Part shown: piece by piece, positions 1 through 5,618 of the stretch
Layout of the letters: every line of letters starts with the position of its first letter
Position numbering within the stretch: the first letter of the stretch is position 1
Assembly (NCBI GenBank): GCA_002333425.1
Contig: DDBL01000182.1
Span: 8,947 to 14,896 of the forward strand
From: Leptospiraceae bacterium UBA2033
GTDB taxonomy: Bacteria; Spirochaetota; Leptospiria; Leptospirales; Leptospiraceae
Reading direction: 5' to 3'
DNA: 5,950 bases
Program-made: the position numbers and the translations under genes
Notes under the pieces: generated by a model
The model's database searches: none
Told to the model about the DNA's origin: nothing
Seen by the model: the letters and a program-made list of their open reading frames with translations, nothing else

Positions 1-461
1 CGATGAGCGGATGTTACATCCCAAGACCGGAGATAATTAGAAATAGCCTGAATGACAAAAAATTTGAGTCCTGATTTTGCTGGAAAATAATCATAATAAA
101 GATCCCAAACATATCGCATAGGAGAATGAACATAGGAAATATGAATCGCATTTGGTGGCGGTATAATGCCCTTAGCCACACAATGAGAAGAGGAAATGAT
201 AAGATCAAATCCACGCAGATCTAAAGTTTCAATTGCCATTGGAAACAAAGGAAGATAAGAGCGATATTTACTTGCTTTGAAAGGCAAATTATCCGTAAAC
301 GCAGTATGGATCTTTCGATTCTCGATTCTTTCGTTTAAAGTACCTTTATTGTAAATCAATGTAAAAATTTCAGCATTTGGATAAATTTTAAGAAGTGAGT
401 CTAATACTAATTCTCCCCCTCGCATTCCAGTTAACCAGTCATGTATTATCGCTACTTTCAT
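1..461 (-). CDS. Glycosyltransferase family 4, N-terminal part (partial, runs off left edge)
   Basis: The frame is open for 153 codons from an ATG at 461 to the window edge with no stop, so the C-terminus is missing. It begins MKVAIIHDWLTGMRGGE, the classic N-terminal nucleotide-sugar/acceptor loop of GT4 (GT-B fold) retaining glycosyltransferases. The motif VHSPMRYVWDLYYDYF follows at residues 111-126, typical of the mannosyltransferase-like branch. NYLRSWDVTSA near residues 142-152 is the usual lead-in to the inter-domain region. From the family, it should transfer a sugar from a nucleotide-activated donor during LPS O-antigen or other surface polysaccharide synthesis at the inner face of the membrane; donor and acceptor cannot be told. 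The C-terminal donor-binding domain (E-x7-E) lies outside the window. Most relatives have K after GGE; here it is L. A good ribosome binding site (AAGAGGAA at 472-479) supports this start. It lies 32 bases downstream of the cysteine-repeat gene with no terminator between, so co-transcription is likely. Confidence 0.9.
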   Translation of the reverse strand, partial: MKVAIIHDWLTGMRGGELVLDSLLKIYPNAEIFTLIYNKGTLNERIENRKIHTAFTDNLPFKASKYRSYLPLFPMAIETLDLRGFDLIISSSHCVAKGIIPPPNAIHISYVHSPMRYVWDLYYDYFPAKSGLKFFVIQAISNYLRSWDVTSAH

Positions 462-471
462 TAAATATAAT

Positions 472-479
472 TTCCTCTT
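472..479 (-). promoter_or_regulatory. Ribosome binding site of the GT4 glycosyltransferase
   Basis: On the minus strand the sequence reads AAGAGGAA, with its AGGA core about 11 bases before the ATG at 461. It is the clearest Shine-Dalgarno sequence in the window and fixes the start of the glycosyltransferase. Confidence 0.6.
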
Positions 480-493
480 AAAACTGTGATGTG

Positions 494-991
494 TTATTTT
501 GAATTAGAGCACTTTCCATTATTACAACTTCCACCAGCACACTGACTATCGGAATAACATTTACCGCCGGCAGTGGAACATTGACCACTGTTGCAGGAGC
601 CGCCAGGACATTGACTGTCGGAGTAACATTTGCCATCTGCGGCTGTTGAGCATTTGCCGCTATTACAAGATCCACCAGCGCACTGACTATCGGAATAACA
701 TTTACCGCCGGCAGTTGAGCATTGACCACTGTTGCAGGAGCCGCCGGGACATTGACTGTCGGAGTAACATTTGCCGTCTGGAGATGTTGAACACTTACCG
801 CCGTTACAAGATCCACCAGCGCACTGGCTGTCAGAGTAACATTTTCCACCTGCGGCAGTTGAGCATATGCCATTGTTACAAGATCCTCCTGGACATTGAC
901 TATCAGAATAACATTTCGCCAAGATCGGATAGACGGAAATTAATACAAATAAGATTACGAAGTAAGTTCTTAGAAAATGGATTAGTTTCAT
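494..991 (-). CDS. Secreted cysteine-rich tandem-repeat protein (six C-x5-C-x4-C-x4-C modules)
   Basis: A 165-residue protein of unknown function. Residues 1-25 look like a signal peptide: MKLIHFLR, then a hydrophobic run (YFVILFVLISVYPILA), with probable signal peptidase I cleavage after PILA. The residue before the first cysteine is K, which argues against a lipoprotein. The mature part is six modules (residues 26-49, 50-73, 74-96, 97-120, 121-143, 144-165) of consensus KCYSDSQC(P/A)GGSCNxGxC plus a short STA(A)(D)GG linker. Each has four cysteines (24 in total), presumably disulphide-bonded outside the cytoplasm. The pattern resembles the short Cys-rich (Dickkopf/EB-like) repeats of some secreted bacterial proteins, but this is a similarity of pattern only. 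A TTG at 1015 in the same frame is an alternative start; ATG at 991 is preferred because it gives a standard signal peptide. Neither has a clear Shine-Dalgarno. The repeat part is about 52% G+C against about 20-37% in sampled lines of neighbouring genes. It probably shares a transcript with the downstream glycosyltransferase. Confidence 0.85.
   Translation of the reverse strand: MKLIHFLRTYFVILFVLISVYPILAKCYSDSQCPGGSCNNGICSTAAGGKCYSDSQCAGGSCNGGKCSTSPDGKCYSDSQCPGGSCNSGQCSTAGGKCYSDSQCAGGSCNSGKCSTAADGKCYSDSQCPGGSCNSGQCSTAGGKCYSDSQCAGGSCNNGKCSNSK
497..916 (-). repeat. Six tandem 66-72 bp coding repeats in a 141 bp two-module higher-order period
   Basis: The units lie at 845-916, 773-844, 704-772, 632-703, 563-631 and 497-562. 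They alternate: odd modules carry QCPGGS and even modules QCAGGS. The later linkers alternate STAGG and STAADG. The effective duplicated unit is therefore a module pair of 141 bp. Comparing 541-640 with 682-781 by eye gives about 4 mismatches in 100 bases. All unit lengths are multiples of three, so copy-number changes keep the frame. Confidence 0.9.
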
Positions 992-1014
992 ATTGTATAT
1001 GATTTCTATTTTCA

Positions 1015-1029
1015 AACTTTCGGAAAGTT
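1015..1029. promoter_or_regulatory. Perfect 15-base palindrome, possible operator of the cysteine-repeat gene
   Basis: AACTTTC-G-GAAAGTT forms 7-base arms around one central base. It lies 23 bases upstream of the ATG at 991 and just downstream of the candidate -10 box at 1031-1036, where it would overlap or closely follow the transcription start. That position suits a repressor site or a 5'-UTR element. No regulator is identifiable in the window. A chance palindrome in AT-rich DNA cannot be excluded. Confidence 0.35.
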
Positions 1030-1030
1030 A

Positions 1031-1060
1031 TTTTTACTAAGGGAAGATTTTTATGGACAA
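1031..1060 (-). promoter_or_regulatory. Candidate sigma70-type promoter for the cysteine-repeat / GT4 transcript
   Basis: On the minus strand TTGTCC (1055-1060) and TAAAAA (1031-1036) are separated by 18 bases. Each matches its consensus hexamer at four of six positions. Transcription would start near 1024, leaving a leader of about 30 bases before the ATG at 991. Such weak matches are common in AT-rich DNA. Confidence 0.25.
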
Positions 1061-1140
1061 AACCCCAGTTTGCCTCTTGTTTTAGATTATTTAACTATGT
1101 TTGAAGCACAAAAACCTATTCAGGTTTATCTGCTACTTTT

Positions 1141-1170
1141 TTGAAAATGAATCTGTATGGAAAGTAAAAA
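1141..1170 (+). promoter_or_regulatory. Candidate promoter for the 171-residue orphan gene
   Basis: TTGAAA (1141-1146) and TAAAAA (1165-1170) are 18 bases apart, with five and four of six consensus matches. This would give a leader of about 55 bases before the ATG at 1233. The geometry equals that of the candidate promoter on the opposite strand (18-base spacer, identical TAAAAA -10). Confidence 0.25.
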
Positions 1171-1232
1171 GAGCTTTACAAAATTAGAAAACCTAATAGC
1201 CTGACTGCAATAGTTGCATCTTGAGTTAATTT

Positions 1233-1748
1233 ATGTCGAATGCTCCCAATGTGAAATACAATTCTGATAATGATTTTTACTACTTTCTTGCTGTCTTGGA
1301 TGACGAGTCGGTAAAGACAACCCTTCTCCATTTTAACCTAACCGAAATTATCAATATGAGCAACCAAATCAAAAAGATCAATTTTGATGAGCTAGAAAAA
1401 GAAGAAATCGTTGAGTTTCTACTTAAAACATTCAATGAAAAATGTTCCACTGATCCAGCAAATATCCAAAAAATTGGACAACGTTTCCAAATCACAGACA
1501 ACGCAATTAACACGGAAAAGAAAAACTTCATCAATACACTTTTAAAAAATCTAAAAAGTCGAACTCCCAATTTTTACAAAAGCAATATTAGAAATCTTAA
1601 AAAGAAAAGAGATCTGAATGAAGAAGATAGTCGCAAACTTGGAATGAATGAAAGTGCAAACAAACTCATTCATGACAACAAAAGAGAAGTGATTATCATC
1701 CTAAAAGCACTTTATACTTTTAAAAGATTTGAAAATATAGCTCTTTAG
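1233..1748 (+). CDS. Hypothetical protein, 171 residues, helical and basic
   Basis: I do not recognise a family. The protein has no signal peptide or membrane segment, so it is probably cytoplasmic. It looks mostly alpha-helical: residues 14-70 hold amphipathic stretches (FYYFLAVL, then an acidic LEKEEIVEFLLKTF segment). Residues 105-136 are strongly basic (KNLKSR, RNLKKKRDL), which could suit nucleic-acid or protein binding. Residues 141-165 form a last probable helix (REVIIILKALYTF). A single cysteine (C71) makes metal binding unlikely. ATG at 1233 is the first in-frame start and the next is at residue 42; the upstream ribosome binding site is weak (TTGAG at most). Its stop overlaps by four bases the stop of the convergent nuclease gene. 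Codon use and A+T content look normal for the window and the frame is open for its whole length, so it is probably a real gene. Confidence 0.7.
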   Translation: MSNAPNVKYNSDNDFYYFLAVLDDESVKTTLLHFNLTEIINMSNQIKKINFDELEKEEIVEFLLKTFNEKCSTDPANIQKIGQRFQITDNAINTEKKNFINTLLKNLKSRTPNFYKSNIRNLKKKRDLNEEDSRKLGMNESANKLIHDNKREVIIILKALYTFKRFENIAL

Positions 1749-1766
1749 ACTAACTTTCTAAGAGCT
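1739..1766. terminator. Hairpin spanning both convergent stop codons, possible bidirectional terminator
   Basis: AGCTCTT (1739-1745) pairs perfectly with AAGAGCT (1760-1766). After a one-base bulge at 1746, AGA (1747-1749) pairs with TCT (1757-1759), leaving a seven-base loop. The hairpin covers the overlapping stop codons of the two tail-to-tail genes. On the minus strand it is followed by ATATTTTC, a weak U-tract; on the plus strand the following bases (TCTACAAC) are not U-rich. It is therefore more convincing as the terminator of the nuclease gene than of the plus-strand gene. Confidence 0.4.
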
Positions 1767-3298
1767 TCTACAACTTTGAACATAGCGTACGTATCCATTT
1801 TACAATAATCTAGCAAGAACTGATAAATTCCTTCAATTTCTTCTTGCGGCAAATTCATAGTTTTCGCTCTTAAAAATTCTAAATTCGCCATATTCCCATC
1901 ATTGATTCCAAGTTCTTTATAATCTAGACCTGTTAATGCTGGTAAAACTGCTTTCAAAGATGCACTTCCATTTTGATTTGGATGATAGTAATAAAAATAC
2001 TTAAATGGATCAGATAAGTCCTTAAAGTTTTCATTGATAGATGAATACCAATCTGAGTATTCTGGAAACAACTGAACAGATTCTCGAAGACATCTTTTCT
2101 CAAAAGTATCATTGTAACAAACGATAGTTCCTATAGGTAAAATCAATTTAGAAAGTTCAGCTAATATATTTAAACGAGGATCCTGTTTTCCTGAATCAAT
2201 AAAACTATAATGTTGAAGGGGCAAATCAGGTGTTTCCTGAACATGCAAAGAATATAAAAAAGGAACATGTTGATAAGGTTTTGTTTTGTTATATAGCGGC
2301 AACGCAGGATTAACCGTTTCAAAATCTAAAAAATACAATGGATACTGTAACGAATCTACAAAATTCTTTAACTTTTCTTCTTGAAGATAAGGAGTTTTAT
2401 TTCGTTCTGCTTCAATCTGAATTTTTTGGGAAGTAGATAACTCTGTATCGTTTGGAATATCTCTTAAATAGTGAATACCAGACTTGTAAAGTTTTGAAAC
2501 CAAATCTCCACCTTCCCGCAAATTAAAAATGTCACCATCCTCTAAATCTTTCCAACAAGTTTTTAAATTACAATTTTTAGGACTTGAGCAAGAATATTCG
2601 TGGTTCATTTGTGGAACTTCTGTTTTTTTGATTAAACCTTTGAGATATTCTAACTGCCTATGAAATTCCTCTTGCGCAAACTTTATCTTATCCGTTAGAG
2701 ATGTTTTAACGAAGAATTGACTGATAGCAAGATTGCCATCATAAACATAATCTGGGTTTATATTCAGAATAGAACAATTATTGATTTGAAGCCCACAAAG
2801 TTTTGCCACATGAAGTTGGAAAGAAAGAGACTTTACATTGTCTCGTTTGATGTTGATAGATGATTTGATTTCGATAATTTCCCATGAATCATCTTGGGTC
2901 GAGGGAACAAGTATATCTGTTTTAGAAAAATATTCTGAACTCAAAAAACTTGCATTGTAAATAGTTTTTCTCTCTTTGATTAATTTCTGAGTTGTATGAT
3001 GGGCAGAATACATATTGGATTTTTTAGAAACTTCAATTCCGTCTGGATAAAGACTTCTTGCAAATAATAAAACAGAATCATTTTGAATGTTCATCCTATG
3101 TAAATTACTTTCATTCTTTGGCGAATAATGCATAGTATTCTCCGAATGATATTGGTTCCATAAAAGTAAGTCACACTTTAATCCAGACATGAATCTTGAT
3201 TTTGTAAGAACCTTTGCTCTAGGCTCTTGGGGAATGGTTATTGCAGGTAGGTCAAAATTTCTTTTGAGATAGTCTTTAAAAAGAAAAAGTTTTAACAT
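1745..3298 (-). CDS. DUF2779 protein: Cas4-like PD-(D/E)XK Fe-S nuclease fused to DEDD-type exonuclease domain
   Basis: A 517-residue protein, probably cytoplasmic and DNA-processing. The N-terminal half has the Cas4/RecB-like layout. LTKSRFMSGLKC gives an early cysteine (C42). D128 and ExK (E143-I-K145) with Q161 in SFQLHVAKLCG form the PD-(D/E)XK metal and catalytic set. A later cluster C237-x5-C243-x4-C248 completes a four-cysteine set like the [4Fe-4S] site of Cas4 and AddB. The C-terminal half is the DUF2779 core with an RNase H-like exonuclease signature: LDFETVNP (D325, E327), CYNDTFEKR (394-402), GSASLKAVLPAL (444-455) and LDYCKMDTYAM (D497, D502). From the family, an exonuclease acting on DNA ends or single strands is likely; substrate and partners are unknown. 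The start at 3298 leaves about 30 residues before LTKSRF. No internal start fits better, although M37 exists and the ribosome binding site is weak. No cas genes or CRISPR array are nearby. It converges on the orphan gene with a four-base stop overlap. Confidence 0.88.
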   Translation of the reverse strand: MLKLFLFKDYLKRNFDLPAITIPQEPRAKVLTKSRFMSGLKCDLLLWNQYHSENTMHYSPKNESNLHRMNIQNDSVLLFARSLYPDGIEVSKKSNMYSAHHTTQKLIKERKTIYNASFLSSEYFSKTDILVPSTQDDSWEIIEIKSSINIKRDNVKSLSFQLHVAKLCGLQINNCSILNINPDYVYDGNLAISQFFVKTSLTDKIKFAQEEFHRQLEYLKGLIKKTEVPQMNHEYSCSSPKNCNLKTCWKDLEDGDIFNLREGGDLVSKLYKSGIHYLRDIPNDTELSTSQKIQIEAERNKTPYLQEEKLKNFVDSLQYPLYFLDFETVNPALPLYNKTKPYQHVPFLYSLHVQETPDLPLQHYSFIDSGKQDPRLNILAELSKLILPIGTIVCYNDTFEKRCLRESVQLFPEYSDWYSSINENFKDLSDPFKYFYYYHPNQNGSASLKAVLPALTGLDYKELGINDGNMANLEFLRAKTMNLPQEEIEGIYQFLLDYCKMDTYAMFKVVEALRKLV

Positions 3299-3371
3299 TG
3301 TTTTGATTTCAATCTTAAATTAACATACCTATTTTGAATAGCATTAAAAGAGAAATGACGATACTAATTTT
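3299..3371. promoter_or_regulatory. Divergent promoter spacer between nuclease and repeat-protein genes
   Basis: These 73 very AT-rich bases separate two divergently transcribed genes and so should hold both promoters. On the plus strand TTGATT at 3303-3308 is a possible -35, but no good -10 follows at 17 bases (TACCTA). On the minus strand TATGTT and TAAGAT are only weak -10 candidates. I could not settle the promoters. Confidence 0.35.
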
Positions 3372-5594
3372 ATGAAGTTTCTTTATTCCTTTTTTATTTT
3401 CTTTGCTCTATTTAAGATCTATTCTGAATCTACAAAAATTCCTAAAAAAATCACTCCCGTTGATGAAAGCAAAACCTTTTCATTGGGAGTTACAATTTTA
3501 TCGAATAAAACCATTGAAACATCACTCCCATTTACTTCTGGAATTAGGCGCGATCTATATGACTCAAATGGAAACCTATTACAATCAGAATACTATGATA
3601 ACAAAGGCAACTCAATTGAATTTGATTCAAAAACTGCAACTGAAAAAAGAACTTACAACTCATTTAATTTTCTAGAAAATGTAAAGACATTCGATAAAAA
3701 GAAAAAATTATCCTCACATCTAAAAATTTCCTACGATGAAAATTGTTTGTCACTAAAAAAAGAAGAAACCTGTGTTAGTGAAATTTCTTTATACGATGGA
3801 GCAGGAAAACCGATAGAAGACGAAGCAGGAGTTCATAAATATCAAAAAGAATTTGATACAAATTGTTTAAAACAAGAAACAAAAAAAGTTTCTGACTGTA
3901 AAAATCTAGAAATAATGTTAAACAAAAAATTAAAACCTGTAGAGGATAAGGAAGGTTATGCGAAAGTCTACAAAACATTCGATGAATTTGGTAATCTAAA
4001 TCTATTGGAAACATATGACAAGTTCGACAAAATAAAACATAAAGTAATCTATGCTTATAATTATGATTGTATAAAACTTACAAATAAACCGTTAGGCTGC
4101 ATCATATTTCAAGAATATTCAAACCAAATTCAGAAAGATAAAATTAACACAAATACTTTGAGTTATGGAAAAAGAATTTTATCTTATGATATGAATTGTA
4201 TTAAAACCAAAAAAAATCCTGAACAATGTACAAGTCTTGAAGAAAATTACGATATAAATGGCAAATTAAAAGATACAACTCAAAAATTTACATTCGGATG
4301 TATGGATTATTCGATTGAACTAGGAGCTTTCGCTAAAAAAATTTCTAACTTTGATAATAATGGAAATGAAATTACTAGAGAGTTTTATAACTCAAACAAT
4401 CAGTTAATCGAAGATTCATCTGGTGTCGCAAAATATGTATATACCTACAACCAAGAATGTCTTGACCAAAAAAATAAATTGCAATATTGTAGAACTCTTT
4501 CTGAAATTTATGATAAAAATTTAAAACTCAAATATAAAGCAATCTATGATGAAAATTGTGTAAAAACAGGTAAAGCAATTTTAGAGTCACCCAACTACTG
4601 CACTACGTGGAAAGAATCGTATGATAGTTTTTTACAAGATGGAAATCCAAAAGAAAAAATTAGAATTATCAAGGCAAGTTTTGACTCTAATGGATTTAAA
4701 ACAAACTTGGAGCAATATGATATTAACCGCAAACTAAACATCAAAACTGTATTTTTTTTTGAAAAAGAAAAATTAATCAAAAAAGAAAACCAGGATATAA
4801 ATGGAAACATCATAGAAGATTCAGATGGAATTGCAACTTATTCGTATCAATATGGAAATGAAATTTTTACTACATTAGAAGAAACTCGGGATGTAAAAGG
4901 AGATCTAAAAGAAAATCCAGAAGGAATTGCTAGGATGGTATTTACCTACGACGAGAATTGTTTAGAAAAGAAAAAAAGTAGATACGAATGTACAAAGTTA
5001 GAAGAATTTTATGATGGAAAAGGGAATTTAGTAGAACAAAAATCAAATACAGAGAATACTCGTGGTTATGCGAAGATGGTAAGAGAGTTTGACAACAATG
5101 GAAATTTAATCCTAAAAGCATTTTACAATAAGAAAGGTAAACTAAAAAAAAATCAAATTGGAATTGCTAAGTATAAATTTTTTTATGATGAAAATGGGGA
5201 TTTAAAAACAGAAGAACATTATAATAAAAAAAATTCACTCAAACAAAAGATTCTATATACCTATGACCCAGCGTGTAAAATAGTATCAAAGGATTTTATT
5301 TGTAATACTTCCATTACTTACCTAGACAAAAAAGATCATCTTCTAGACAAAGAGAAGTTAGATGATATACCTTACGCAAAAGAAGTCACTTCCTACAACC
5401 AACTCTGCTTAAAAACAATTCTTGATCCAGATGAATGTATAGAAAAAAAAGAATACATAAATTCTAATAAGGAAACCGTATTTGCAGAATATTTTCAATT
5501 TACTCCTGTGCCAAACTCCCAAAGCGAAATAAAATTTATTAAATTAAAATTGACTCAAAACAAAATTCCTATTAGTATAGAATTTATCAAATAA
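3372..5594 (+). CDS. Secreted YD/RHS-like repeat protein with regularly spaced cysteine pairs
   Basis: A 740-residue protein of unknown function. Residues 1-18 or 1-20 (MKFLYSFFIFFALFKIYSES) look like a signal peptide with no lipobox, so a periplasmic, surface or secreted location is likely. The rest is degenerate beta-hairpin-type repeats of the YD/RHS or MORN-like kind: (Y/F)D-x-x-G-(N/K)-L then an aromatic, every 20-45 residues. A recurrent segment, ED-x-x-G-(V/I/Y)-A-K-x4-(F/Y)-D, starts near residues 149, 191, 347, 482, 514, 562 and 594. Nineteen cysteines occur, 18 as close pairs: 125/134, 165/176, 233/243, 276/286, 363/373, 396/410, 530/540, 635/644, 679/689. C310 is unpaired. Most pairs read NCL-x(8)-C followed by LE-x-YD, implying disulphide-closed loops. 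Residues 411-529 are cysteine-free. The protein is lysine- and asparagine-rich and the gene is very A+T-rich. No catalytic domain or RHS toxin tip is visible. A probable glycosyltransferase begins 24 bases downstream, probably in the same transcript. Confidence 0.85.
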   Translation: MKFLYSFFIFFALFKIYSESTKIPKKITPVDESKTFSLGVTILSNKTIETSLPFTSGIRRDLYDSNGNLLQSEYYDNKGNSIEFDSKTATEKRTYNSFNFLENVKTFDKKKKLSSHLKISYDENCLSLKKEETCVSEISLYDGAGKPIEDEAGVHKYQKEFDTNCLKQETKKVSDCKNLEIMLNKKLKPVEDKEGYAKVYKTFDEFGNLNLLETYDKFDKIKHKVIYAYNYDCIKLTNKPLGCIIFQEYSNQIQKDKINTNTLSYGKRILSYDMNCIKTKKNPEQCTSLEENYDINGKLKDTTQKFTFGCMDYSIELGAFAKKISNFDNNGNEITREFYNSNNQLIEDSSGVAKYVYTYNQECLDQKNKLQYCRTLSEIYDKNLKLKYKAIYDENCVKTGKAILESPNYCTTWKESYDSFLQDGNPKEKIRIIKASFDSNGFKTNLEQYDINRKLNIKTVFFFEKEKLIKKENQDINGNIIEDSDGIATYSYQYGNEIFTTLEETRDVKGDLKENPEGIARMVFTYDENCLEKKKSRYECTKLEEFYDGKGNLVEQKSNTENTRGYAKMVREFDNNGNLILKAFYNKKGKLKKNQIGIAKYKFFYDENGDLKTEEHYNKKNSLKQKILYTYDPACKIVSKDFICNTSITYLDKKDHLLDKEKLDDIPYAKEVTSYNQLCLKTILDPDECIEKKEYINSNKETVFAEYFQFTPVPNSQSEIKFIKLKLTQNKIPISIEFIK
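3732..5438 (+). repeat. Degenerate protein-level repeat array with disulphide-loop units
   Basis: Residues 121-689 of the 740-residue protein contain nine cysteine-pair loops (C-x8 to C-x14-C) interspersed with seven GxAK segments. The units are diverged, unlike the near-identical modules of the cysteine-repeat gene, so this is an old array. I found the units by eye in the translation; the boundaries are approximate. Confidence 0.65.
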
Positions 5595-5608
5595 ACTAAA
5601 GCGTTGTT

Positions 5609-5614
5609 GGAAAG
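5609..5614 (+). promoter_or_regulatory. Ribosome binding site of the right-edge glycosyltransferase
   Basis: GGAAAG ends four bases before the ATG at 5619, so its GGA core is about seven bases from the start. It supports this start. The gap to the upstream gene is only 24 bases and shows no promoter or terminator. Confidence 0.45.
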
Positions 5615-5618
5615 TGTA

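Larger units (their letters stand above)
992..1232. other. Divergent intergenic region
   Basis: This 241-base non-coding stretch separates the minus-strand cysteine-repeat gene from the plus-strand orphan gene, so it should carry promoters in both directions. Visible in it are the palindrome at 1015-1029, one candidate promoter for each direction, and a small inverted repeat TGCAA-TAG-TTGCA at 1206-1218. I saw no tRNA, riboswitch-like fold, terminator or convincing small ORF. Confidence 0.5.

Noticed and set aside
14..214. Minus-strand open frame within the GT4 gene with hydrophobic content, like a small membrane protein.
   Set aside because: It lies wholly inside, and out of phase with, a gene with strong GT4 motifs; the hydrophobicity is a frame-shift by-product.
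478..873. Long open frame on the minus strand, out of phase with the cysteine-repeat gene, giving a V/A/P-rich repetitive product.
   Set aside because: Every repeat unit is a multiple of three bases, so any alternative frame without a stop in one unit stays open through all. It has no signal peptide or ribosome binding site, and the other frame gives the regular cysteine pattern.
497..916. Regularly spaced direct repeats that might be taken for a CRISPR array.
   Set aside because: There are no unique spacers: the whole 66-72 bp unit repeats and is coding in frame, so it is a protein repeat.
914..991. Possible lipoprotein signal in the cysteine-repeat protein (hydrophobic run followed by KC).
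   Set aside because: Lysine directly before the cysteine does not fit bacterial or spirochaetal lipobox rules; signal peptidase I cleavage after PILA fits better.
646..1002. Plus-strand open frame antisense to the cysteine-repeat gene.
   Set aside because: Same repeat-driven artefact; the product is a Cys/Arg/Tyr-rich jumble with no start signal.
1206..1218. Small inverted repeat TGCAA-TAG-TTGCA upstream of the orphan gene.
   Set aside because: Only five-base arms, expected by chance in AT-rich DNA; listed as part of the intergenic description only.
1280..1570. Minus-strand open frame opposite the orphan gene.
   Set aside because: It is antisense and Phe/Ser/Leu-rich, as expected from reverse-reading Lys/Glu/Asn codons, with no ribosome binding site.
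1745..3298. Cas4 similarity of the DUF2779 protein as a sign of a CRISPR-Cas locus.
   Set aside because: No cas1, cas2 or effector gene and no array in the window; DUF2779 proteins are a separate fused family.
3775..4813. Antisense hydrophobic open frames opposite the 740-residue gene (3775-4014 and 4595-4813), and an out-of-phase frame at 3403-3675.
   Set aside because: They are Leu/Phe/Ile-rich by-products of AAA/GAA-rich coding DNA, and the sense frame is continuous with a signal peptide and repeats.
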